A DNA stretch of 7,419 nucleotides, taken from contig PLEA01000646.1 of NCBI GenBank assembly GCA_003136335.1, positions 1 through 7,419 of the forward strand. The letters run 5' to 3'. Source of the DNA: Acidobacteriaceae bacterium. Its GTDB lineage: Bacteria > Acidobacteriota > Terriglobia > Terriglobales > SbA1. Below are positions 1 through 5,107 of the stretch, piece after piece. The translations under genes and the position numbers were made by a program. The notes under the pieces were generated by a model. That model saw nothing but the letters and a program-made list of their open reading frames with translations, searched no databases and had not been told where the DNA came from. The number at the start of each line of letters is the position of its first letter. Position 1 is the stretch's first letter.

Positions 1-27
1 CGCGTCTGCCAATTCCGCCACGATGGC
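1..27 (-). tRNA. tRNA-Leu, 5' part only (cut by window edge)
   Basis: Read on the minus strand from 27 down to 1, the sequence begins with a 7-nt acceptor strand GCCATCG, then T8 and G9, then a D-arm with GCG, the loop AATTGGCAGA and a closing CGC. The GGCGGAATTGGCAGACGC form is characteristic of bacterial class II tRNA-Leu. The anticodon arm, variable arm and 3' half lie outside the window, so the isoacceptor cannot be read. A strong promoter lies about 60 bases upstream (89-116), which supports a functional tRNA gene. The amino-acid identity rests on the D-arm pattern alone. Confidence 0.85.
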
Positions 28-88
28 AAGTGGACTTACATTGCAGCGGCGGCCACTCGGCCACCGTATCAGGAAGACCTACACCTTC

Positions 89-116
89 ATTTTACAGACA
101 CGACGCCGAGTGTCAA
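89..116 (-). promoter_or_regulatory. Sigma-70 promoter for the tRNA-Leu
   Basis: On the minus strand a perfect -35 box TTGACA (116-111) is followed by a 16-nt spacer and a -10 box TAAAAT (94-89; 5 of 6 consensus). Transcription should start near 82, giving a leader of about 55 nt before the mature tRNA 5' end at 27, to be removed by RNase P. It lies 25 bp past the osmC stop and points the same way, so the tRNA has its own promoter. Confidence 0.75.
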
Positions 117-141
117 ACCTCGCACAAGCGGGATGCCAGCC

Positions 142-564
142 CTACCCCAGCTTCGCACTCATCGTAATCTTCGCATTCAGCACCTTCGACACGGGACACC
201 CCTTCTCCGCCGCTTCCGCACATTTCTGAAACGTCGCTGCATCCGCGCCCGGAACTTTCCCCACCACATCAATATGGCTGGCCGTGATCGTCCATCCCGA
301 ATCCAGCTTTTCCAAACTCAGCGTAACCGTGGTCGAAATGCTCTCCGCCGTCAGATTAGCTCCGCCCAACTGCCCCGATAGCGCCATCGAAAAACATCCC
401 GCGTGCGCCGCCGCAATCAGTTCCTCGGGATTCGTCCCCTGCCCATTCTCAAACCGTGTCGAAAAAGAATACTGCGTGTCTTTCAGCACTCCGCTCGGAG
501 CCGAAATCGTTCCTTTCCCGTCCTTCAGCCCACCCTTCCAAACCGCACTCGCCTTACGTTGCAT
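142..564 (-). CDS. osmC: OsmC-family peroxiredoxin
   Basis: The 140-residue product is full length for the OsmC subgroup of the OsmC/Ohr family. These are cytoplasmic thiol peroxidases that reduce organic hydroperoxides and work as tightly intertwined homodimers. The expected catalytic layout is visible: Arg37 in the FSTRFENG segment, Glu47/Glu48 in NPEELIAAAHAGCF, peroxidatic Cys57 and resolving Cys123 in EKGCPVSKVL. The N-terminal KASAVWKGGLKDGKGTIS segment is typical of OsmC rather than Ohr. The ATG at 564 is preceded by GGAGGAG (577-571) at a spacing of six, so the start is secure. A -10 box and a tandem direct repeat lie upstream. The gene appears monocistronic: the tRNA downstream has its own promoter and the next gene upstream ends at 790. 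Family confidence is high; the exact substrate is inferred from the family. Confidence 0.93.
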   Translation of the reverse strand: MQRKASAVWKGGLKDGKGTISAPSGVLKDTQYSFSTRFENGQGTNPEELIAAAHAGCFSMALSGQLGGANLTAESISTTVTLSLEKLDSGWTITASHIDVVGKVPGADAATFQKCAEAAEKGCPVSKVLNAKITMSAKLG

Positions 565-570
565 GATCGT

Positions 571-577
571 CTCCTCC
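571..577 (-). promoter_or_regulatory. Shine-Dalgarno site of osmC
   Basis: GGAGGAG on the minus strand, six bases before the ATG at 564. It fixes the osmC start and is the strongest ribosome-binding site in the window. Confidence 0.8.
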
Positions 578-605
578 GTATGATTTCTTCACACGCTAGT
601 CTCTC

Positions 606-611
606 ATTGTA
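606..611 (-). promoter_or_regulatory. Putative -10 box of osmC
   Basis: TACAAT (5 of 6 to TATAAT) on the minus strand, about 42 bases upstream of the osmC ATG. The hexamer 17 bases upstream (TTCCGT, 634-629) is a poor -35. A weak -35 next to tandem repeats is what an activator-dependent promoter would look like, but this is inference. Confidence 0.4.
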
Positions 612-640
612 GACGGAACTCAACCTAGACGGAACTCAAC
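610..640 (-). repeat. Tandem direct repeat in the osmC promoter
   Basis: Fifteen bases, TAGACGGAACTCAAC on the plus strand, occur twice with a 16-base period (610-624 and 626-640) with no mismatch. Read in the osmC direction each copy is GTTGAGTTCCGTCTA. The proximal copy abuts the putative -10 box and the pair covers the -35 position. It could be a paired operator or activator site, or a neutral duplication. It does not resemble the known OhrR palindrome. Confidence 0.6.
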
Positions 641-789
641 GGGCCTGTCAGGATAGACATACCGTAGCAGCCTCGTTGTATCGGAAAGTGAAACGAACGG
701 CGAGCATCAAGCGATTTTGACGGGATCGATAACTGACAGCTCGCGGCTTCCAGATTCAAGAAGCGGATTGAAAAGGCTCGTCGGTGCGG

Positions 790-1020
790 TTATCTCTCAA
801 ACGGAACCGAGCGGCTGGGCAGCCGCATCACACTGCAATCTTTTTCCGCCTGCGCAGCAGACCTTGAAGTTTCCACCTTCCGGTCCGGATTCTCGCGTTC
901 CGCGATCTGCCTCTTTACGCGATCGATCAGAACCACAAGTTTTTTCGACTCATGATCTCTCTCGGCCTGCTTGCACATCTTCTGGAAATCTTGGGGAGCG
1001 TAGCTAACACGATTTGTCAT
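790..1020 (-). CDS. Small hypothetical protein, 5' region split by the insertion sequence
   Basis: The 76-residue reading from the ATG at 1020 is charged and mostly helical. The core SYAPQDFQKMCKQAERD and KLVVLIDRVKRQIAEREN (about residues 6-44) resembles short acidobacterial hypothetical proteins with a DFxxLC...EQD.xKL pattern; this is recalled, not searched. The tail after residue 50 is less convincing. The ATG at 1020 has only a weak AGGTG about 11 bases upstream. The frame stays open upstream: before the insertion it would have started at an ATG that combined base 3046 with 1097-1096, had GAGGAG five bases before it, and would have given 102 residues. The insertion sequence lies 77 bp upstream of the ATG at 1020 in the same orientation. 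If translation starts at 1020 the coding part is intact; if it starts at the upstream ATG, the gene has lost its promoter and ribosome-binding site. Function unknown. Confidence 0.5.
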   Translation of the reverse strand: MTNRVSYAPQDFQKMCKQAERDHESKKLVVLIDRVKRQIAERENPDRKVETSRSAAQAEKDCSVMRLPSRSVPFER

Positions 1021-1051
1021 GGGGGATGATTCACCTATGAAGAGAAGCCCC

Positions 1052-1080
1052 AGCCTACCCCATCGCCCGAGACTTGCCAA
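1052..1080 (-). promoter_or_regulatory. Possible remaining promoter of the small hypothetical gene
   Basis: On the minus strand TTGGCA (1080-1075; 5 of 6 to TTGACA) is followed after 17 bases by TAGGCT (1057-1052; 3 of 6 to TATAAT). It would give a leader of about 25 nt before the ATG at 1020. It lies just outside the left target duplication, so it would survive the insertion. The -10 match is weak. Confidence 0.25.
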
Positions 1081-1088
1081 GCCCCAGC

Positions 1089-1097
1089 GGCGGCGCA
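1089..1097. repeat. Target-site duplication, left copy
   Basis: GGCGGCGCA directly abuts the left terminal inverted repeat. The identical nine bases directly abut the right terminal repeat at 3037-3045. Confidence 0.93.
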
Positions 1098-1112
1098 CAG
1101 CGATTCCGCAAC
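1098..1112 (+). repeat. Left terminal inverted repeat of the IS
   Basis: CAGCGATTCCGCAAC, reading inward. It matches the right end in all 15 positions and the match stops at base 16. Confidence 0.92.
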
Positions 1113-1232
1113 GAGAGGCCGCGAAGAGCCGAAGCCCGAGTGTTCTGCTGGATTTGGGGATTGATGAGATGGCTGAGGAGATTCGCATGACGTTTTGCGG
1201 ACCTATATCTGGCAAGGAGGCATGCCGATACT

Positions 1233-1259
1233 CGCCTGAGCGACACGGGAGGTCAGGCG
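1233..1259. repeat. Inverted repeat in the 3' tail of the IS
   Basis: CGCCTGA (1233-1239) and TCAGGCG (1253-1259) form a 7-bp stem with a 13-nt loop, beginning 43 nt beyond the transposase stop. No U-run follows on the minus strand, so a factor-independent terminator is unlikely. It may protect the 3' end of the mRNA or block read-through. The rest of 1113-1302 holds nothing else I can support. Confidence 0.35.
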
Positions 1260-1302
1260 GAGGCACGAAGCAGAGGGGCCGACCGAAGGCGGAAACGAGG
1301 GA

Positions 1303-2430
1303 TCAGGGGGAGCGGTTTGGGGAAGCCATTTCTTGCAGGAACTCAGCCGTCATCAAACGGGCCCAGAGAACTTGGCTCGTATCATTGCGAGCCGCCGCTT
1401 TCAGGTTGAGCGCAAAGAAGGCATGGAAGAGGTTGTAGGCCAGAAAGGTCAGCAGCAAGAAACATTCGATGGCATTGGGATCATGGCGAAAAACGTGATC
1501 GGAATGCCATTGCTGGGCGAGCTCTTGGAAAGCGTAATTCTCGATATCCCAGCGCTGGTGGCCGAAAATAACGGTGCGCTCGGTAGGAAGTTGGGCCGCG
1601 GGTGCGGTAGTCACCCAGATCCACTCGCTGCTGAGGAGCTCCTGTTGGTGATCGAGTTGCCGTCGTACCTGGTGAGTTTCCCGCGAGCGAATCACCCGCA
1701 CCGGCGTCTGCACCTGCGGCCAGGAAGTCAGGTCGGAAACATCCCACCATTCACAGTGTCGACCGCGATAGCTACCCCGTTGCGGCGCCTGTTGGGCAAA
1801 CAGCGCCGTCGCATCCACATACAGGTCCCGGCGTTCTTGCTTCAACACCACCAGCGCATGTTTGCCGTGCGTCAGCAGGAAGTTGAAAAAGGGAGCCGTT
1901 GCATAAAGCGCATCGGCCAATAGCAAGTCGAACGCCCGCGGGTAGCGCGTCAAAACGCGTGCCAGCAACCGGAGGGCGGTTTGGACTTCGTCTTCGCCGG
2001 CACGTTGGGGTTCCTGATCCAGCAGTAAACGCAGCGCGGGTCGGCCGGGAGGAGCGGCCGGTAATAACATCAGGGTGACTTGGCGGTGATAGTGCTGCAA
2101 GCGATCGCCGTGTTCGGTATGGAGGGTGCGCTGCAAGCAGCCGGCACAGTGACGCCGGTAACTGGCGTGGCTTTCGTGGCCGTCCAGCACGGCGAGGCCG
2201 ATGCCCTGATGATCGGGCAGAGCCTTGTTGCGTTTCAGCTGTTGATAGACCAGGAAGATACTTTGCCGGAGTTGGTCAGCGTAGAGTCCGGCAGGGACCC
2301 GCCCCAGGGTGTCGGCGCTGGCCAGCGGTTCGCGCAGCCATTGTTTCCAGAAGCGCGGGGCGGGGATTTGGGCCAAAGCGTTGAGGCTGGGCAGGCGTGT
2401 CCAGAACATGACCAGAGCAGCTTTGACCAC
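1303..2430 (-). CDS. DDE transposase (IS4-like fold)
   Basis: The reading from GTG at 2430 gives 375 residues. Catalytic acidic residues are visible: Asp83 in [11 protein letters not shown], Asp173 in [13 protein letters not shown] and Glu297 in the [12 protein letters not shown] motif, the usual Y/RWxIE helix of IS4-type enzymes. A Cys pair (CAGC, 95-98) and HYH (113-115) follow the first Asp. The C-terminus is helical. The enzyme should cut and join the 15-bp ends of this element. The start is doubtful: the frame is open to 2592, and the extra residues (including YGEKIF and [17 protein letters not shown]) look like the conserved N-terminus of related transposases, yet contain no ATG, GTG or TTG. 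The frame overlaps the upstream gene's end at 2540 in the +1 phase. True translation may begin at a non-standard codon or come from frameshifting. The enzyme class is secure; the start is not. Confidence 0.88.
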   Translation of the reverse strand: MVKAALVMFWTRLPSLNALAQIPAPRFWKQWLREPLASADTLGRVPAGLYADQLRQSIFLVYQQLKRNKALPDHQGIGLAVLDGHESHASYRRHCAGCLQRTLHTEHGDRLQHYHRQVTLMLLPAAPPGRPALRLLLDQEPQRAGEDEVQTALRLLARVLTRYPRAFDLLLADALYATAPFFNFLLTHGKHALVVLKQERRDLYVDATALFAQQAPQRGSYRGRHCEWWDVSDLTSWPQVQTPVRVIRSRETHQVRRQLDHQQELLSSEWIWVTTAPAAQLPTERTVIFGHQRWDIENYAFQELAQQWHSDHVFRHDPNAIECFLLLTFLAYNLFHAFFALNLKAAARNDTSQVLWARLMTAEFLQEMASPNRSP

Positions 2431-2539
2431 GGCGGGAGTGGAACGACGCGGATCCAGTCTGCGATCTTCCAGAGGCGCCAGCAGCGTCGCGGAGAGGCAG
2501 AAGATCTTTTCGCCGTAGCTGATCAGGCGGCGGAGAACC

Positions 2540-2875
2540 TTAGCGCTTCCTTTCTTTAAGTCGCTTCCACTCCAGTTCCGAAACCTCTTCGATCAGTTCC
2601 TGCATTTTGCGATAGTCATGGACGGCACGCCGGACGCGCTCCTGCCAAGCCTGGGGGACACAAATCTGGCGCAGCTTTCCACCCTGGCTCTGTACTAGGT
2701 ACAAAGACTTGTGGAGTTCGCCGCGGGTACAGCGGCAGTTGGGTTTGCCGCACTTGCCCAAGCGCTCGGATAAGGTGCCGCGAAGAAACCAGCGGTTCAG
2801 TGTGAGGCGAGCGACCTCGGAGCGAAAGTTTCGCTCGGCAGCGGAAAGCTTGGCGCGATGGAAGTCGTCGCTCAT
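2540..2875 (-). CDS. Small CxxxxCxC protein of the insertion sequence (DUF6788-like)
   Basis: The 111-residue product carries [17 protein letters not shown] with Cys42, Cys47, Cys49 and His55, a compact cluster that could bind a zinc ion, followed by [18 protein letters not shown] and a C-terminal charged helix with [16 protein letters not shown]. This pattern matches the DUF6788 family as I recall it, whose members are often found next to transposases. The protein may bind DNA or assist the transposase, but no role is demonstrated. The ATG at 2875 is the first in frame and has no good Shine-Dalgarno sequence; an overlapping ATG at 2885 is out of frame. The stop TAA (2542-2540) lies inside the open transposase frame, so the two are translationally linked or fused by a shift. 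It lies inside the IS, so it belongs to the element. Confidence 0.8.
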   Translation of the reverse strand: MSDDFHRAKLSAAERNFRSEVARLTLNRWFLRGTLSERLGKCGKPNCRCTRGELHKSLYLVQSQGGKLRQICVPQAWQERVRRAVHDYRKMQELIEEVSELEWKRLKERKR

Positions 2876-2892
2876 CTAGGGTCATTCTATAC

Positions 2893-2920
2893 CTTATATA
2901 TATACACTATACAAGAACAA
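2893..2920 (-). promoter_or_regulatory. Putative promoter of the insertion-sequence genes
   Basis: On the minus strand TTGTTC (2920-2915; 3 of 6) and TATAAG (2898-2893; 5 of 6) are separated by 16 bases. They sit in the most AT-rich patch of the window (about 2885-2935, including an alternating TA run). The start would fall near 2886, only about 10 bases before the ATG at 2875, which would explain the missing Shine-Dalgarno sequence as a nearly leaderless message. Confidence 0.4.
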
Positions 2921-3021
2921 AATACAGAATGTGCTTACAAAGTGAATGCGAATCTGCTCCTGGAAAGATGGGGATCGGAAAACGAATTGAATCAGGTGGT
3001 TATCTTGGCTATAAATTTACG

Positions 3022-3036
3022 GTTGCGGAATCGCTG
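3022..3036 (-). repeat. Right terminal inverted repeat of the IS
   Basis: GTTGCGGAATCGCTG on the plus strand, the exact reverse complement of 1098-1112. The element ends at 3036 and the target duplication begins at 3037. Confidence 0.92.
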
Positions 3037-3045
3037 GGCGGCGCA
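3037..3045. repeat. Target-site duplication, right copy
   Basis: GGCGGCGCA, identical to 1089-1097 and directly abutting the right terminal repeat. Confidence 0.93.
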
Positions 3046-3097
3046 TGAATTCTCCTCGGCTTACTTCCGATATAACAGCGAATTCTTGCCGTATCTA
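3046..3097 (-). promoter_or_regulatory. Detached promoter and ribosome-binding region of the interrupted small gene
   Basis: On the minus strand TAGATA (3097-3092; 4 of 6) and TATATC (3074-3069; 4 of 6) are 17 bases apart. GAGGAG follows at 3057-3052, then AATTC, then an ATG at 3046-3044 that runs into the target duplication. In the present arrangement this ATG gives a nine-residue peptide ending at TAA (3019-3017) inside the IS. With the IS and one target copy removed it reads in frame into the gene ending at 790. The promoter boxes are modest; the Shine-Dalgarno spacing is good. Confidence 0.4.
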
Positions 3098-3435
3098 CGG
3101 GATTCAGGGTAGGGGAAAAACTCTGGACTCGTGATATTTCTGACGCATTCTGCTCTGGCAGTTGCTTGCTCACCGAAGCTCCCCGTTCCCCAGCAAGCGA
3201 CGGAAATACCATCACGATCGAATCGATCGGAGTGTTCCCACCGCGTGCCTTCTAAGTCTTCCCCCGAACCTTTGGGAAAAGGGCAGGGCTCTCCGCAGCC
3301 ATGCCCGCCTTTTTTCTGTCTCGCGTCCCGTCGCGGCCATTACCACCTAAGGTACATGACCTTCGTGACCGTTGAGCCGCCGCCCGATTTCCGCGAAAAT
3401 CACTCTAAGGCCGATTCCACCTTGCCGGAGAGAGT
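3098..3435. other. Gene-poor intergenic stretch
   Basis: No reading frame here has protein-like composition; the frames that exist are Pro/Ser/Arg-rich and overlap the next gene out of phase. The stretch contains two CGATCG palindromes (3215-3220 and 3224-3229), a terminator-like hairpin (3277-3315) and the leader of the next gene. I recognise no riboswitch consensus. Confidence 0.5.
3277..3315 (+). terminator. Terminator-like hairpin
   Basis: GGGCA pairs with TGCCC (3281-3285 with 3302-3306) and, after one G-A mismatch, GGCT pairs with AGCC (3287-3290 with 3297-3300) around a 6-nt loop. Three bases later comes a run of six T (3310-3315). On the opposite strand the same stem is followed directly by four T (3280-3277), so it may act both ways. 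No gene lies immediately upstream on the plus strand, so what it terminates is unclear. Confidence 0.5.
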
Positions 3436-3906
3436 GTGTTTCACCGTCCAACTCTACGCGTCTGTCTTTTTCTCGCCATCAGCGTTTCGCTCGCGACCGC
3501 GCGCGATCTTGCGCTGGTCTCCAACAAGGCCAACTCCGTCTCCGTCATCACTCTTTCGGACCTCGTAAAAGTCTCCAAGGGCCAGACCAACCGCTGGCCT
3601 GATGGCAAGTCTGTCACCTTCGTCATGCGCTCTCCCTCCTCACCGGAAATGAAATTGTTTCTGGAAAAGGTCTACGAAGTCCCGGAATCCCAGGTGAAGG
3701 AAATAATTGCCTCCGCCAATCACGGCCGTACGGGTCACCCGGCGTTGATGATCGTTGATTCCGATGAAGACCTGGTTAACAGAGTCGCGTCGCTTCCCGG
3801 CGCGATTGGCGTCGTGGATGTCTACTCCATTAACAGCAGCGTTGCGGTCGTTAAGCTAGCCGGCAAACTGCCGCTGGAACCGGGATACTTGCTGCATGGC
3901 AATTAA
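3436..3906 (+). CDS. Secreted short substrate-binding-like protein (phosphate-binding PstS-like fold)
   Basis: The 156-residue product starts at GTG 3436, with GGAGAG (3427-3432) just upstream. Residues 1-22 form a signal peptide: HRPTLR, the hydrophobic stretch VCLFLAISVSLATA, and cleavage likely after ATA. The mature part opens with DLALVSNKANSVSVITLSDLVKVSKGQTNRWPDG, the pattern of small periplasmic proteins related to phosphate ABC transporter binding proteins, where an LxDL...G...WPDG element follows strand one. Later parts fit the same fold: VMRSPSSPEMKLFLEKVY, HPALMIVDSDEDLVNRVASLPGAIGVVD. At about 135 mature residues it is only about half the size of classical PstS, as is usual for stand-alone members often found near signalling or outer-membrane genes. 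No transporter subunit is nearby, so a sensing or scaffold role is as likely as uptake. Ligand unknown. Confidence 0.8.
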   Translation: MFHRPTLRVCLFLAISVSLATARDLALVSNKANSVSVITLSDLVKVSKGQTNRWPDGKSVTFVMRSPSSPEMKLFLEKVYEVPESQVKEIIASANHGRTGHPALMIVDSDEDLVNRVASLPGAIGVVDVYSINSSVAVVKLAGKLPLEPGYLLHGN

Positions 3907-3930
3907 CGCGTTGTATTAATTATCGAGTAC

Positions 3931-3951
3931 CGCGGCTGACCTAGCGCCGCG
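3931..3951 (+). repeat. Hairpin just before the PilZ start
   Basis: CGCGGC (3931-3936) pairs with GCCGCG (3946-3951) around a 9-nt loop, ending six bases before the PilZ ATG. No Shine-Dalgarno sequence is visible here. It could affect initiation; no T-run follows, so it is not a clear terminator. Confidence 0.3.
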
Positions 3952-3957
3952 TCGACC

Positions 3958-4374
3958 ATGAGTACAGAAAAGAAAGTTCAAGCCGCCGCCGCTTCCGCCG
4001 ACACAGCGTCGGGCACGCGTGCGCCCGGCAATCCGCCTGCCGCCAAGGTCGCCTATACACGCCGCTTTCCCCGCTTCGCTATCGACATGCGCTTGCAAGT
4101 CAAGATGTTTCAAGCCGGAGAGTTCCGCAACTGCTGGGGGCGATCCACCGAAATGGGCCAGGATGGCATCGGCGCCACACTCACGGGAAGCCTCGAACCC
4201 GGCGAGATCGTCACCCTCGACATTCCCCTGCCCCTCTCGCCCTACCCCATCAAGGTCCGCGCCATCGTCCGCTACCGCCAGGGCCTGCGCTACGGATTTG
4301 AATTACTAACCCTCAACGACAGCCAGCGCGACACCATCCAGCGCGTCTGCCAATACCTCGCCACCCAAGGGTAA
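3958..4374 (+). CDS. PilZ-domain protein with a degenerate second motif
   Basis: The 138-residue product has a disordered Ala-rich N-terminus (1-32) and a single PilZ domain (about 33-136), the beta-barrel that binds cyclic di-GMP. The first binding motif RxxxR is intact as RRFPR (35-39). The second, normally D/N-x-S-x-x-G, reads E65-M-G-Q-D-G70, so the acidic residue is Glu and the Ser is Gly. Further barrel strands are visible at GEIVTLDIPLP, IKVRAIVRYRQGLRYGFELL, and a C-terminal helix DSQRDTIQRVCQYL. It is cytosolic, with no partner domain. Motif changes may weaken ligand binding. The gene follows the substrate-binding-like gene after 51 bp on the same strand and may be co-transcribed. 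The start lacks a clear ribosome-binding site, but no better upstream start exists and the domain begins well inside. Target process unknown. Confidence 0.88.
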   Translation: MSTEKKVQAAAASADTASGTRAPGNPPAAKVAYTRRFPRFAIDMRLQVKMFQAGEFRNCWGRSTEMGQDGIGATLTGSLEPGEIVTLDIPLPLSPYPIKVRAIVRYRQGLRYGFELLTLNDSQRDTIQRVCQYLATQG

Positions 4375-4385
4375 ACACCGTGGCA

Positions 4386-4451
4386 TCCGGGTCTCACATA
4401 GGTTGTGTGGGTCCGGGTCTCTGAACCGGACGGGCCGAGCGAAAGCTCGGC
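4386..4451. repeat. Two hairpins and a short direct repeat between convergent genes
   Basis: TCCGGGTCTC occurs at 4386-4395 and again at 4412-4421. GTCCGG (4411-4416) pairs with CCGGAC (4426-4431). GCCGAGC (4434-4440) pairs with GCTCGGC (4445-4451) across a GAAA tetraloop. The position between the 3' ends of two convergent genes suggests 3'-end or bidirectional termination structures, or a REP-like dispersed repeat. No long T-run follows in either direction. Confidence 0.5.
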
Positions 4452-4495
4452 TTCTGCCCCGAAATCTCGCTGTCACCCGGAATCCTCAGGCAAGT

Positions 4496-4963
4496 TCATC
4501 GTCCCGAGCCTAAGCTCTCACTGCGAATCCGATAGATCAAATATCCGACAATCCCGAGATTGATCACGAGCACGGCAACTTTCACCGCACTGGGATGCCG
4601 ATATATCTCATAAATCTCCAGCGGCACTAGGCTGCTCGTGATAATCACGGTAAGCCACTCCCCCCAACGTTTCTCCAGCCACAACCCTGTCCCCTCAGCT
4701 AAGAACAACGCGGCATACAGTAAGCTTCCCAACCCCAGTTTCCTGATCTGTTCAGGACGCAGATGGGCCGCCTTGCCCAGCGCCGCATCCACAAAGCGAT
4801 TCCCAGGATCCAGTCTCAACGCTTCAGCCCAGTGTTCGACCATCCCGCCCAGGTCTCTGTGCAGTAACTTAAACGCGCCCACACCAAGCGCAATCAACAT
4901 TGCGCATTTAAGAAATTTAAATACCGCAATCGCCCGCAAAAACCTGTCGTCGGAAGTTTTCAT
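4496..4963 (-). CDS. DUF2127 inner-membrane protein
   Basis: From the ATG at 4963 the product has 155 residues. There are about four membrane segments: residues 12-32 (VFKFLKCAMLIALGVGAFKL), about 80-97 (LLYAALFLAEGTGLWL), about 106-122 (LTVIITSSLVPLEIYEIY) and about 128-146 (VKVAVLVINLGIVGYLIY). The segment KRWGEWLTVIITSSLVPLEIYEIYRHPS is the hallmark of the DUF2127 family, whose function is not established. A hydrophilic loop (about 35-75) with Asp/Glu and His lies between the first two segments. An upstream GTG at 4990 would add nine residues but has no ribosome-binding site and lacks the usual charged start, so I chose ATG 4963. The gene is divergent from the receptor gene with 144 bp between and convergent with the PilZ gene. 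Nothing ties it to either. Confidence 0.85.
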   Translation of the reverse strand: MKTSDDRFLRAIAVFKFLKCAMLIALGVGAFKLLHRDLGGMVEHWAEALRLDPGNRFVDAALGKAAHLRPEQIRKLGLGSLLYAALFLAEGTGLWLEKRWGEWLTVIITSSLVPLEIYEIYRHPSAVKVAVLVINLGIVGYLIYRIRSESLGSGR

Positions 4964-5089
4964 GCAAGATCCAAGGACGTAGTTGGACACTAAACTGAAA
5001 CTGCACTACTTAAAGGTTGGCGGCGATTCGAAAAAACGGCGGGCCGCAGCACAGACTCAAAACCAACCCCGGCCTCCCACATTCGCCAG

Positions 5090-5095
5090 TAAAAT
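5090..5095 (+). promoter_or_regulatory. Possible -10 box of the receptor gene
   Basis: TAAAAT (5 of 6 to TATAAT) lies 12 bases before the receptor ATG. No -35 is seen at 16-18 bases upstream and no Shine-Dalgarno sequence is present between them, so a leaderless transcript is possible. Confidence 0.25.
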
Positions 5096-5107
5096 ATCCC
5101 TGACCGC

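Larger units (their letters stand above)
1098..3036 (-). mobile_element. Complete 1939-bp insertion sequence with two ORFs
   Basis: Both ends carry the same 15-bp terminal inverted repeat, CAGCGATTCCGCAAC at 1098-1112 and its reverse complement at 3022-3036, with no mismatch. Each end is immediately flanked by GGCGGCGCA, an exact 9-bp target duplication. Inside, on the minus strand, lie a DUF6788-like small protein (2540-2875) and a DDE transposase (1303-2430 or longer). The promoter side (2876-3021) is AT-rich and the 3' side (1113-1302) is a 190-bp non-coding tail. Perfect repeats and an unmutated duplication point to a recent insertion. The transposase has an IS4-like DDE core; I cannot assign an ISfinder family with certainty, although a 9-bp duplication fits several IS4/IS5-type groups. 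Confidence 0.93.

Noticed and set aside
39..67. On the minus strand GGTGGCCGAGTGG resembles the start of a tRNA-Ser or tRNA-Leu D-arm, inside the leader of the tRNA-Leu.
   Set aside because: No anticodon, variable or T arm follows and the acceptor 3' strand is missing. It is a short chance match, or at most a remnant.
1021..1266. Upstream extension of the small minus-strand frame, reading as a 158-residue protein from 1266.
   Set aside because: Codons above 1097 lie in the insertion sequence tail. The extension is a chimera created by the insertion, with no ribosome-binding site at its start.
1333..1923. Long plus-strand open frame opposite the transposase.
   Set aside because: It is the antisense shadow of the transposase, which has catalytic DDE residues and a coherent family pattern. 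The same applies to the plus-strand frame at 2080-2559.
2858..3112. Plus-strand open frame of 84 codons across the right end of the insertion sequence.
   Set aside because: It crosses the IS boundary and target duplication, lacks a ribosome-binding site and runs through the AT-rich promoter region of the IS genes.
3131..3568. Plus-strand frame of 145 codons before and into the secreted protein gene.
   Set aside because: Its composition is Pro/Ser/Arg-rich, it overlaps the signal peptide region in another phase and it has no recognisable domain.
4342..4354. CGCGTCTGCCAAT matches the first 13 bases of the window (the tRNA-Leu), suggesting an attachment-site duplication.
   Set aside because: This copy is inside the PilZ coding sequence (Arg-Val-Cys-Gln-Tyr), the match is short, no integrase is present and the rest of the tRNA end is not repeated.
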